Positions 1 through 7,147 of a DNA stretch of 22,465 nucleotides are shown in pieces. The translations under genes were made by a program, and so were the position numbers. Origin of the DNA: Candidatus Hydrogenedentota bacterium (GTDB lineage Bacteria; Hydrogenedentota; Hydrogenedentia; Hydrogenedentales; JAGMZX01); the NCBI GenBank assembly GCA_029556545.1, contig JAKQEQ010000139.1, positions 1-22,465 on the forward strand, given 5' to 3'. The notes below the pieces were generated by a model. It was not told the origin of the DNA and ran no database searches. It saw nothing but the letters and a program-made list of their open reading frames with translations. Numbering within the stretch: the stretch's first letter is position 1; each line of letters begins with the position of its first letter.

Positions 1-1
1 A

Positions 2-127
2 GGCGAGGGCGAGGGCGAGGGTGAGGGTGAGGGTGAGGGTGAAGGAGAGGGCGAGGGCGAAGGCGAAGGGGAAGGGGAAGGCGAGGGGGAAGGCGAGGGC
101 GAGGGTGAGGGAGAAGGCGAGGGCGAA
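2..127 (+). repeat. GGNGAR hexanucleotide repeat coding for (Gly-Glu)n
   Basis: Twenty-one in-frame copies of the hexamer GGN-GAR are visible and the tract is cut by the window edge. The third codon positions vary, so it is a protein-level repeat more than a perfect DNA repeat. Unit gain or loss would keep the reading frame. Confidence 0.95.
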
Positions 128-442
128 CCCGCAAGCCATACGGCGGACCAGAACGGGAACGGCTTCATCGAGTTGACCGAACTGCTGCGGGTGATCCAGT
201 TCTACAACTCGGGCGGTTTCCACTGCGCGGAAAATCCTGGTGACACGGAGGACGGCTATGTCCCCGGCCCGGGCGAGAACCATTCTTGCGCGCCTCACGC
301 GAGCGACTACGCCCCGTCCGGTCCGGATTGGACCATTGGCCTGACGGAACTGCTTCGCCTGATTCAGTTTTACAACTCCGGCGGCTACCATCCCTGTCCC
401 GGAGAGGGTACGGAAGACGGCTTTTGCCCCGGTCCGGCGTGA
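2..442 (+). CDS. 3' end of a secreted Gly-Glu-repeat protein with a dockerin-like C-terminal module (partial)
   Basis: The reading frame is open from the first base of the window and ends at TGA 440-442; the start lies outside. It begins with about 42 residues of pure Gly-Glu dipeptide repeat. A 104-residue tail follows. The tail contains DQNGNGFIELTE, which fits the 12-position EF-hand/dockerin calcium loop (acidic or Asn at 1, 3 and 5, Gly at 6, Ile at 8, Glu at 12), then two LTELLR(V/L)IQF motifs each followed by NSGG and a His/Cys pair, and four Cys in all. The same tail closes the gene at 1754-4153 with 9 differences in 104 residues by my alignment. The likely role is attachment or assembly of an extracellular protein, with the Gly-Glu stretch as a flexible acidic linker. 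The function of the missing N-terminal part is unknown. Similar tails are, to my recollection, frequent in Hydrogenedentota. Confidence 0.85.
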   Translation, partial: GEGEGEGEGEGEGEGEGEGEGEGEGEGEGEGEGEGEGEGEGEPASHTADQNGNGFIELTELLRVIQFYNSGGFHCAENPGDTEDGYVPGPGENHSCAPHASDYAPSGPDWTIGLTELLRLIQFYNSGGYHPCPGEGTEDGFCPGPA

Positions 443-444
443 AC

Positions 445-496
445 GTGGCACGGGCATCTTGCCCGTGACGGATCATGGGCGGGACGCCCATGCCAC
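445..496. repeat. REP-like element folding as a three-way junction
   Basis: An outer inverted repeat (GTGGCA 445-450 / TGCCAC 491-496) encloses two perfect 8-bp hairpins with 3-nt loops: CACGGGCA 449-456 with TGCCCGTG 460-467, and CATGGGCG 474-481 with CGCCCATG 485-492. The first starts seven bases after the preceding stop codon, so it could also stop or protect that transcript. No T-run follows, so a classical Rho-independent terminator is not supported. Confidence 0.75.
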
Positions 497-504
497 AAAT
501 GCCG

Positions 505-523
505 CCTCTCCCCGAGGGAGAGG
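505..523. repeat. Perfect 8-bp hairpin (CCTCTCCC / GGGAGAGG)
   Basis: The arms 505-512 and 516-523 pair perfectly around the loop CGA. This is the third hairpin in 80 bases after the partial gene. Similar CTCTCCC-loop-GGGAGAGG units are widespread as intergenic palindromes in many bacteria. Confidence 0.7.
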
Positions 524-543
524 GTTGGGGTGGGGGTTTTGGG
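522..543 (+). other. Possible G-quadruplex motif
   Basis: Four G runs on the plus strand (GGG 522-524, GGGG 527-530, GGGGG 532-536, GGG 541-543) are separated by loops of 2, 1 and 4 bases. This meets the usual G3+ N1-7 pattern. It lies about 40 bases upstream of the possible promoter of the next gene. Confidence 0.6.
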
Positions 544-579
544 TGGAGACCGGGCACAAGCGGGAGCAGTACTTGTGTC

Positions 580-606
580 TTGACAGGGAAACGGATTTGG
601 TATAAC
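580..606 (+). promoter_or_regulatory. Possible sigma-70-type promoter of the first collar gene
   Basis: A consensus -35 box TTGACA (580-585) is followed after 15 bases by TATAAC (601-606). The spacing is two short of the optimum. It stands 128 bases upstream of the ATG at 735. The other two collar paralogues also have a TATAAT-like box about 100 bases upstream of their start. Confidence 0.45.
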
Positions 607-734
607 GTAGTACGTGGCTTTGTTGGCGGATTCTTGTGGTATGAGCAGCGTCACGGTGCGCCGATGACAAGATCGGTCTGGCTGCGGACAGGTACATAAT
701 CGTGCGTCCTAATATGCCGAAGAGGAGACAAGAC

Positions 735-1733
735 ATGGAGCGGAAAAAGTGTTTTGGATGGTGCGTGTTGTGCGCGTTGGGGGTAGTTGCGCTTCTATCC
801 ACGAGCGCCGCGGCGAATTCGACCACGGTGTCCTACCAGGGTGTGCTTCGCGACGCGACGATGACGCCCGTGCCGGACGGCGCGTATCCGATGCGGTTCT
901 CGATTTGGGACGACCCGGCGGCGGGCAACAAGCGCTGGGGCGACGAGGACCATCCGGTGGTTCCGACGAAGAACGGCATGTTCTCGGTGTACCTGGGCAG
1001 CACCCTTTCCCTGGCGGGCGTGTTCGCGATGCATAGCTCGCTGTGGCTGCAGATCGAGGCGGACACGGGGGCCGGGCTCGAGGTCTACAGTCCGCGCGTG
1101 CCCTTGGCCAGTGTGCCCTACGCCCAAGACGCGCAGAACGGCTCGCTCATAGGCGAGATTATTTGTGTGTACATCGGCCTGCCCGGGGTGCCGAGCATTG
1201 CCGACTACCAGAGCCGCGGCTGGGCCCTCTGCAACGGCACCACCCCTGCCGCCCAAGGCATCGTCGGCTCGCCCATCACTGTGGCCCTGCCGAACCTGAA
1301 CGGGCAGGGCCTTTTCCTGCGCGGCGGCGCCACGGCGGGGACTATCCAGGGCCATTCCGTCGGCCCGCACAGCCACCCGGCCAGCTTCTCGGGCGGCAAC
1401 GCGGCCTCCGCCGGCGCCCACGAGCACTCGGTTTCGGGGACCACAAGCACTATCGGCAACCACACGCACACGCAATATGTCACGGCGAATCCAGGGGCCG
1501 GCCCCTACAACACAAGGGCGGACTACAATTCTGACAATAACAACCTGCAAAGATATCCCCAGGTTGAGACGTCTGCTGCAGGCAGTCACAACCACACGTT
1601 CAACGTGACATCGGGCAGCGCGGGCGCCCACGAGCACTTGGTTAGCGGCACGGTGACGGTGAATAACAACACGGGCACCACGGAGACGCGCCCTGTCAAC
1701 ATGTCGGTCGTCTATTTCATGAAAGTGCGCTGA
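735..1733 (+). CDS. Exported tail-collar-domain protein with HxH-rich tip (collar paralogue 1)
   Basis: This 332-residue protein starts at ATG 735, seven bases after AGGAG (723-727). The in-frame upstream Met at 702 is less likely because the paralogues also start at the Met before a Lys/Arg-rich signal peptide. Residues 1-27 form the signal peptide, with cleavage near AAA-N. Residues about 28-135 are a domain shared with the paralogues at 4341 and 5603 (VSYQG near its start, WGDE, GMFSVYLGS, PRVPLASVPYA at its end). Residues about 140-210 resemble the phage tail collar domain (GWALCNG, LPNLNGQGLFLRGG). Residues about 210-300 carry five HxH motifs (HSH, HEH, HTH, HNH, HEH), and the end has ETRPVNM as in phage fibre tips. 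In T4 gp37 such HxH motifs bind iron inside a trimeric needle, so a surface-exposed trimeric fibre is the likely structure. Target and function are unknown. The next gene starts 20 bases downstream, so the two may be co-transcribed. Confidence 0.85.
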   Translation: MERKKCFGWCVLCALGVVALLSTSAAANSTTVSYQGVLRDATMTPVPDGAYPMRFSIWDDPAAGNKRWGDEDHPVVPTKNGMFSVYLGSTLSLAGVFAMHSSLWLQIEADTGAGLEVYSPRVPLASVPYAQDAQNGSLIGEIICVYIGLPGVPSIADYQSRGWALCNGTTPAAQGIVGSPITVALPNLNGQGLFLRGGATAGTIQGHSVGPHSHPASFSGGNAASAGAHEHSVSGTTSTIGNHTHTQYVTANPGAGPYNTRADYNSDNNNLQRYPQVETSAAGSHNHTFNVTSGSAGAHEHLVSGTVTVNNNTGTTETRPVNMSVVYFMKVR

Positions 1734-1753
1734 GGATAGCGGAAGCCGAACTC

Positions 1754-4153
1754 ATGAACGATATTGGTGATAACCGGCAGGCGACGGCTACTGCCCGCCT
1801 TTCCGGGGCCTTGAATTGTGGTTCTCTTCCGAAGCGGCCTGCCGTGTACTGTTCATGCATTCAGCGCGCGATACCCGCGTTGTTGTTCCTCGCCGCATCC
1901 GTTCTCTGTGCCACAGCGGGCACGGCCCAAGAATTCACGCTGACCGTCAGCGTAATCGGTAACGGCACGACCGACCCGCCGCCCGGAACACACACGTACG
2001 ACGAAGGCGAGTTCGTATTTATCACCGCCACGCCGGATGTGGGTTGGGCCTTCGACCGCTGGGACGGCGACTACTCAGGCGAAGAAAGCACGTTGATTGT
2101 CGAAATGACCTTCGATACCAGCGTGACCGCCGTCTTTGTCGAGGGCGGCTACCCGCTGACCATCGCCGTGACCGGCAACGGCCAAACCATCCCCGCGCCG
2201 GGCACGCACACCTACGTGGAAGGGCGCGTGGTGCAGATTATGGCGTCCCCGGACTTGGGCTACCGCCTTGACCGCTGGGAGGGCGACGCATCAGGATCGG
2301 ACGACATCATCTGGGTCACCATGGACGGCCCCAAGAGCATCACCGCCGTCTTCGTGGAGATTCCAACCCGGACCGTGACCATTTCCGTCTTAGGCAACGG
2401 AACGACCAGCCCCCCACCCGGAACCTATGACTTTGCGGAGGGCGGCGTCATGCTGCTCAGCGCCTTGCCGGATTCCGGTTTTGCCTTTGATCGCTGGGAA
2501 GGCGATCTCGAAAGTACCGTGCAATACGTCGCACCGCTACTTGTCGACGATGACAAGGCCGTCACCGCCGTCTTCGTGGCCGCCGACCACACGCTGACCA
2601 TCACGCACACCGGCCAGGGCGAAACCCGGCCCGCAGAGGGCGCCCATGGCATGCTGGATGGCCGCGAGGCTGTCTTGCTGGCGAACCCTTTCGGTCCCTT
2701 GCCCGGCTGGCATTTCGCGCGATGGGAAGGAGACCTCGAAAGCACGGACAATCCGGCTTCCATGCTCATGGACGGCGATAAGACGGTCAACGCCGTGTTC
2801 GAGCAGGAATTCACGCTGCTGACTTGGGCGCAAGGCGGCGGTATCGTCGATCCCGACGGCCTTAATACGTATGCCCCGGGCACGGAAGTGACGATCACCG
2901 CGACCCCGCTCGCCGGTTGGATGTTCAGCCACTGGGAAGGCGACCTGAGCGGCGCCGAGAACCCGGCCACCATCATCATGGACGCGGACAAGGAGATCGC
3001 AGCCGTCTTCGTCGAGGAAGGCGTCCAATACACCCTCACCACGCTGGTTTCCGGTAGCGGCGGCGTCGAGCCCGCCGGCACGACCAGCCACGCACCCGGC
3101 GCGGAGGTCGCCCTCACCGCAACCCCCGACACCGGCTGGGTCTTCGTCGAGTGGCTGGGCGACCTCGCGGGCGCGGAGAATCCCGCCACGATCATCATGG
3201 ACAGCGACAAAACGGTGACCGCTGTGTTCGCCGAGACCAAATACGTGCTTACCATCGGCATCACCGGGGGCGGCACGGTGGATCCCGCGCCTGGCACGCA
3301 TGAATACCCCGCCGACACCGTGGTGACCATTACCGCCACAGCGCAGACGGGCTGGGTCTTTGACCAGTGGGAAGGCGACATTGCGGGGTCGGAGAATCCG
3401 CTCACCATCACCATGGACGGCGACAAGACGATTACCGCCGTGTTCGTACCCGTACCGTCCTATGTCCTCTCGATGGCGGCTGTGGGGCTGGGAAGCACCA
3501 GCCCCCCCGTGGGAAACCATTACTACCTCGCAAGCACCGAGGTGGCAGTTTCCGCCACCCCCGCGGAAGCCTGGAACTTCGACCGTTGGGAAGGCGGCCT
3601 CGAAGGCAACGAGAATCCCACCAGCGTCATCATGGACGGCAACAAGTCCATTACGGCCGTCTTTGTCCAGGAACCCGCGGAAGGCGAGGGTGAAGGGGAA
3701 GGGGAAGGGGAAGGCGAGGGTGAAGGCGAAGGCGAGGGCGAAGGAGAAGGCGAGGGCGAAGGGGAGGGCGAAGGTGAGGGGGAAGGGGAAGGCGAGGGTG
3801 AGGGCGAAGGCGAGGGCGAAGGCGAGGGCGAGGGCGAACCCGCAAGCCATACGGCGGACCAGAACGGGAACGGCTTTATCGAATTGACCGAGCTGCTGCG
3901 GGTGATCCAGTTCTATAACTCGGGCGGCTTCCATTGCGCGGAGAATCCCGGCGACACGGAGGACGGCTATATCCCCGGCCCCGGCGAGAACCATTCCTGC
4001 GTGGCGCACGCGAGCGACTACGCCCCGTCCGGCCCGGATTGGACCGTAAGCCTGACGGAATTGCTGCGCCTTATCCAGTTTTTCAACTCCGGCGGCTATC
4101 ATCCCTGCCCCGGCGAAGAAACGGAGGACGGCTATTGCCCCGGCACGGCATAA
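1754..4153 (+). CDS. Exported protein with eight InlB-B-like repeats, Gly-Glu linker and dockerin-like tail
   Basis: This 799-residue protein starts at ATG 1754 behind a weak GGAAG (1741-1745). Its N-terminal region is unusually long (about 36 residues) before a hydrophobic signal segment at about 38-57 ending ATAGTAQ, so a later non-ATG start is possible. Residues about 59-642 hold eight units of about 73 residues, each with GxGxxxPxxGxHxY near the start, ATPxxGWxFxxWEGD in the middle and a DKTITAVFV-type end. This is the pattern of the divergent InlB B-repeat family, a beta-rich extracellular repeat. Residues 643-695 are pure E(GE)n. The last 104 residues nearly duplicate the tail of the partial gene at 2-442, including the EF-hand-like DQNGNGFIELTE. 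The likely role is a cell-surface or secreted stalk; its ligand is unknown. It sits 20 bases behind collar gene 1. Confidence 0.9.
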   Translation: MNDIGDNRQATATARLSGALNCGSLPKRPAVYCSCIQRAIPALLFLAASVLCATAGTAQEFTLTVSVIGNGTTDPPPGTHTYDEGEFVFITATPDVGWAFDRWDGDYSGEESTLIVEMTFDTSVTAVFVEGGYPLTIAVTGNGQTIPAPGTHTYVEGRVVQIMASPDLGYRLDRWEGDASGSDDIIWVTMDGPKSITAVFVEIPTRTVTISVLGNGTTSPPPGTYDFAEGGVMLLSALPDSGFAFDRWEGDLESTVQYVAPLLVDDDKAVTAVFVAADHTLTITHTGQGETRPAEGAHGMLDGREAVLLANPFGPLPGWHFARWEGDLESTDNPASMLMDGDKTVNAVFEQEFTLLTWAQGGGIVDPDGLNTYAPGTEVTITATPLAGWMFSHWEGDLSGAENPATIIMDADKEIAAVFVEEGVQYTLTTLVSGSGGVEPAGTTSHAPGAEVALTATPDTGWVFVEWLGDLAGAENPATIIMDSDKTVTAVFAETKYVLTIGITGGGTVDPAPGTHEYPADTVVTITATAQTGWVFDQWEGDIAGSENPLTITMDGDKTITAVFVPVPSYVLSMAAVGLGSTSPPVGNHYYLASTEVAVSATPAEAWNFDRWEGGLEGNENPTSVIMDGNKSITAVFVQEPAEGEGEGEGEGEGEGEGEGEGEGEGEGEGEGEGEGEGEGEGEGEGEGEGEGEGEPASHTADQNGNGFIELTELLRVIQFYNSGGFHCAENPGDTEDGYIPGPGENHSCVAHASDYAPSGPDWTVSLTELLRLIQFFNSGGYHPCPGEETEDGYCPGTA
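3680..3838 (+). repeat. GGNGAR hexanucleotide repeat coding for Gly-Glu
   Basis: Fifty-three codons alternate Glu and Gly without exception, with third positions varying among the synonymous options. It matches the tract at 2-127 in type and in position relative to the following module. Confidence 0.95.
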
Positions 4154-4207
4154 GACAAAGATGGGAAACCGCGATTGGACGGACTTCTGCTCCTCCGCCA
4201 GAGGCGT

Positions 4208-4236
4208 TTGGAGAAATGCAACGCGTGGTGTATAAT
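4208..4236 (+). promoter_or_regulatory. Likely sigma-70-type promoter of collar gene 2
   Basis: TTGGAG (4208-4213), a 17-base spacer and a perfect TATAAT (4231-4236) lie about 105 bases upstream of the ATG at 4341. The context GGTGTATAAT is repeated before collar gene 3. Confidence 0.6.
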
Positions 4237-4340
4237 TCTCCGGGGCAAAACGGGGCGTGGGATTTAGGTCAAAGTCGGCTGCGGTCACGGGCAAAGGGTT
4301 AACCATGCGTTGTCATATTCTTCATAGGAGGAGCCCGAAA

Positions 4341-5273
4341 ATGGATCGGAAAGCGTATGTCGGTTGGCGCGTACTGGGCATTCTGGCGGTGGGCGCGCTG
4401 CTGGCGGCGGGCGCGGCGGCAAACTCGAACACGGTGTCGTATCAGGGCATGCTGCGCGACGCGACGATGACGCCGGTGCCGGATGGCACTTACCTGATGG
4501 CGTTTTCGATCTGGGACGATGCGACGGCGGGCACGAAACACTGGGGCGACGAGGTCCACAGCGCGGTGCCCACGAAGAGCGGCATGTTTTCCGTTTATCT
4601 CGGCAGCACCCAATCGCTGGGCACGCTGTTCACCGATTATGGCGTGCTGTGGCTGGAAATCGCGGCGGACCCCGGATCGGGACTCGAAGTATACGCCCCC
4701 CGCGTGCCCCTCGCGAGCGTCCCCTATGCGCGGCACGCCGCCACTGCGATAAACGCCGTCAATGCGACCAATGCGGTGAACGCCGTGAACGCGGGAAACG
4801 CCGACACGGTGGACGGGCTGCACGCTTCCGATCTGCAGGCAATCATCAACGCGGTCGCGAACCAGCTCACGCCGATCGGCACCATCGTCGGCTGGCACAA
4901 GAATCTGAGCGGCACGCCCGCGCTGCCCGGAACCTGGGTCCAGTGCAACGGCCAGGTCATCAACGACGCCGGATCCCCGTATAACGGACAGACGGCGCCC
5001 AGCTTGAATGGAACGGGTCGGTTCCTGCGCGGCAGCGCCACCTCGGGGACCCTGCAGGACCATCAACTTCAGGACCACCAGCATGCGTTTACGGAGACCG
5101 GCGCCAACAGGCCGCCCGATTCCGGAACGGTTTTCTACGTGCAGACGCTGCCCAGTCCCGGGTTCTGGTATAACAGTACTACGCTTAATACAAGTAACCC
5201 AATAACCGGCAACCATGGCTCGGAGACGCGTCCGAGCAACATGTCCGTAACCTGGATCATGCGGATCAAGTAG
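4341..5273 (+). CDS. Exported tail-collar-domain protein (collar paralogue 2)
   Basis: This 310-residue protein starts at ATG 4341, nine bases after a full AGGAGG (4326-4331); this excludes the longer in-frame reading from 4257. Residues 1-27 are a signal peptide. Residues about 28-135 are the N-terminal domain shared with the genes at 735 and 5603. Residues about 136-170 are an Ala/Asn/Val-rich stretch ending NADTVDGLHASDL, a motif known from tail-fibre-like and surface proteins. Residues about 179-240 resemble the tail collar domain (GTWVQCNGQ, LNGTGRFLRGS), with one HxH (HQH) just beyond. The end has ETRPSNMSV, like paralogue 1. A trimeric extracellular fibre is inferred. The gene has its own promoter-like element and stands 187 bases after the InlB-repeat gene. 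Confidence 0.85.
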   Translation: MDRKAYVGWRVLGILAVGALLAAGAAANSNTVSYQGMLRDATMTPVPDGTYLMAFSIWDDATAGTKHWGDEVHSAVPTKSGMFSVYLGSTQSLGTLFTDYGVLWLEIAADPGSGLEVYAPRVPLASVPYARHAATAINAVNATNAVNAVNAGNADTVDGLHASDLQAIINAVANQLTPIGTIVGWHKNLSGTPALPGTWVQCNGQVINDAGSPYNGQTAPSLNGTGRFLRGSATSGTLQDHQLQDHQHAFTETGANRPPDSGTVFYVQTLPSPGFWYNSTTLNTSNPITGNHGSETRPSNMSVTWIMRIK

Positions 5274-5602
5274 GTACATGGGGGATTGGTGATGGACATG
5301 ACTCGGGCGTTGCGCCCGCGACAAGCGGGCCGGGAAGGCCCTTGGAGTATGACGACAAGGCACATCGGAGCGTATGGACCCCGCCGCGTGTCGGGGCGGA
5401 AGAGTAACGTCGTGGCTCGACAGACCTGCAACGACGGAAGCCGCGGTTTCGTGCGCTTCTTGCGCCCGATCAGCGCGTCGGAATGGCCTGAGTTGGTGTA
5501 TAATGAGGCGTGTATCGGCCTGCCGGCCGATATCGAGATAAGCAGGGTTTCGGGGAAGCGAGCAATCATTTGGTCTTAAACGTTGTCATTAGGAGACTGA
5601 AG
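5274..5602 (+). other. 329-bp gene-free spacer between collar genes 2 and 3
   Basis: It holds two hairpins close to the stop codon (CGGGCG 5304-5309 with CGCCCG 5313-5318, and GGGCC 5327-5331 with GGCCC 5337-5341) and the TATAAT of the next gene at 5499-5504. An open frame at 5286-5579 has no ribosome site or recognisable product, and I do not call it. Confidence 0.6.
5499..5504 (+). promoter_or_regulatory. -10 box of collar gene 3
   Basis: A perfect TATAAT preceded by GGTG, as upstream of collar gene 2 (4227-4236). It is 98 bases before the ATG at 5603. No convincing -35 box is seen at 16-18 bases. Confidence 0.4.
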
Positions 5603-7030
5603 ATGTGCGGGAAGAAGTTTGTCGGTTGGCGTATGCTCGGGGTCTTGGCCGTGGCCGCGCTGCTGGCCGCGGGCGCCTCGGCGGATTCGGCAACGGTGTC
5701 GTATCAGGGGATATTGCGGGACGCGACGTTGACGCCGGTGGCGGACGGCGCGTATCTGATGGCGTTCTCGATCTGGGATGACGCAACGGCGGGCACGAAG
5801 CGCTGGGGTGACGAGGTCCATAACCCGGTGCCCACGAAGAACGGCATGTTCTCCGTATATTTGGGCAGCATCGTGTCCCTCGGGACAGTGTTTCTCGACT
5901 ATCCCGTTTTGTGGCTGGAAATCTCGGCGGATACCGGCGACGGGGTCGAGGTCTATGCGCCGCGCGTGCCGCTGGCCAGCGTGCCCTATGCGCAGCACGC
6001 CCGGAGCGCGTGGTCGATCAAGGGCAACGCGGCGCTGGGCACGGATTTCATCGGCACCACCAATGCGCAGGCCCTGATCGTCAAGACGGATAACGTCGAG
6101 AGAATGCGGGTGACCTCGATCGGGAGAGTCGGCATCGGGCAGACAAACCCGGGGGCGAAGCTCGAGGTAGGCGGTCTCGCGATAAATGAGCAGGGCCTGC
6201 GAATAACGGAAAGCGACAATAACCGGCACGTGTTCATTGCGCCCCATGTGGGCGCGGGCGGGTATAACCCGCTGTCACAATCCGGTGACTCCGGCATCTT
6301 CTTCAAAGAGACCAGCGACTCGAGCGGCCTGGTGATCGCCCCCTGGATTGGGACGGCAGGCGCCGGCATGCGCTTGAGCGCCGCCGGCAACCTTGGTATT
6401 GGCACGGGGACTCCGAGCGCCTCGGCAAAGGTGGAAATCGCCAGCACAACGCAGGGCTTCGCCATGCCGCGCATGACCACGGCGCAGCGCCGCGCCATCG
6501 CGTCGCCGGTCGCCGGACTCATGGTCTATGACATCAACTTGAAGGGCTTCTACTTCCACGACGGCGCGAAGTGGGACTGCGTGTCCACGCCGGCGGGCAC
6601 GGTGGCTTACTTTGCAAGAAACCTGGTCCCCAACGGCTGGCTCGAATGCGCGGGGCAAACCGTGTCGACTACGACCTATCCCGAGTTGTTCGCCGCCATC
6701 AGCTACACTTACGGCGGTAGCGGCACGAACTTTGTCATTCCCAACTTGCGCGGTGAATTCATCCGCGGTTGGGACAATGGCCGCGGATTGGACTCCGGCC
6801 GCAGCTTCGGCACTGTTCAAGGGCAGGATTTCAAGTCGTTCTCTATGCAGAATGCCAACGGGCCGACTTATTCATACAGCCATGGACCAATTCTATTTCC
6901 CAAGACCGGAATGAACGGCAATCTTTTTGGTGGAGAGTGGGCAGCTCCTTCCGGACATATCGCCGTCCAGTGGGACGGCTCCGAAATCCGTCCGCGCAAT
7001 TTCGCGCTGATGCCTTGCATCAAGTACTAG
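5603..7030 (+). CDS. Exported tail-collar-domain protein with long shaft (collar paralogue 3)
   Basis: This 475-residue protein starts at ATG 5603, seven bases after AGGAG (5591-5595). Residues 1-27 are a signal peptide and about 28-135 the shared N-terminal domain. Residues about 136-195 contain GTTNAQALIVKTDNVERMRV and VGIGQTNPGAKLEV, a pattern common in the shafts of phage tail fibres and bacterial adhesins. A related shaft segment at about 280-330 has AMPRMTTAQRRAIASPVAGL and MVYD. Residues about 332-410 match the phage tail collar domain well (GTVAYF, GWLECAGQ, YPELFAAI, PNLRGEFIRGWDNGRG). The last residues, EIRPRNFALMPCIKY, match the typical tip end of tail-fibre proteins. No phage morphogenesis gene is nearby, so I read it as a host surface fibre built from phage-type domains. 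Its binding target is unknown. Confidence 0.88.
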   Translation: MCGKKFVGWRMLGVLAVAALLAAGASADSATVSYQGILRDATLTPVADGAYLMAFSIWDDATAGTKRWGDEVHNPVPTKNGMFSVYLGSIVSLGTVFLDYPVLWLEISADTGDGVEVYAPRVPLASVPYAQHARSAWSIKGNAALGTDFIGTTNAQALIVKTDNVERMRVTSIGRVGIGQTNPGAKLEVGGLAINEQGLRITESDNNRHVFIAPHVGAGGYNPLSQSGDSGIFFKETSDSSGLVIAPWIGTAGAGMRLSAAGNLGIGTGTPSASAKVEIASTTQGFAMPRMTTAQRRAIASPVAGLMVYDINLKGFYFHDGAKWDCVSTPAGTVAYFARNLVPNGWLECAGQTVSTTTYPELFAAISYTYGGSGTNFVIPNLRGEFIRGWDNGRGLDSGRSFGTVQGQDFKSFSMQNANGPTYSYSHGPILFPKTGMNGNLFGGEWAAPSGHIAVQWDGSEIRPRNFALMPCIKY

Positions 7031-7134
7031 CAGGCGAACGAACATGGCAAAGACGGCATGCGTCATGCCGCGAGCGACATATGGTGGAACGGGAACAGTA
7101 TTGAGCGAAAATGCCCGGCGGGCGGGCTAACAGC

Positions 7135-7139
7135 GAGGT
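7135..7139 (+). promoter_or_regulatory. Ribosome binding site that selects the GTG start at 7148
   Basis: GAGGT ends eight bases before GTG 7148. No comparable site stands before the in-frame ATG at 7184 or before the ATG at 7058. Confidence 0.5.
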
Positions 7140-7147
7140 ATCATAAC

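Noticed and set aside
3680-3838. CRISPR-like or satellite repeat
   Set aside because: The hexamers are in frame in two genes, with synonymous third-position variation typical of a selected Gly-Glu peptide, and there are no spacers.
2537-4306. Long minus-strand open frame (589 codons) antisense to the InlB-repeat gene
   Set aside because: It mirrors the repeat structure of the plus-strand gene, shows low-complexity Ala/Arg/Gly content and has no recognisable domain. It is a GC-driven shadow frame. The same holds for the long minus-strand frames over the Ig-domain gene (7127-8443 and 9134-10933).
5286-5579. Small plus-strand gene between collar genes 2 and 3
   Set aside because: No ribosome site, no domain, Arg-rich composition, and it spans the hairpins and the promoter-like box of the next gene.
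735-7030. Prophage or phage tail cluster, because of the tail-collar domains
   Set aside because: All three proteins have signal peptides and a bacterial surface domain, and no terminase, portal, capsid, baseplate, integrase or lysis gene is present.
735-7030. Diversity-generating retroelement acting on the variable collar tips
   Set aside because: No reverse transcriptase gene, template repeat or adenine-specific variation is visible in the window.
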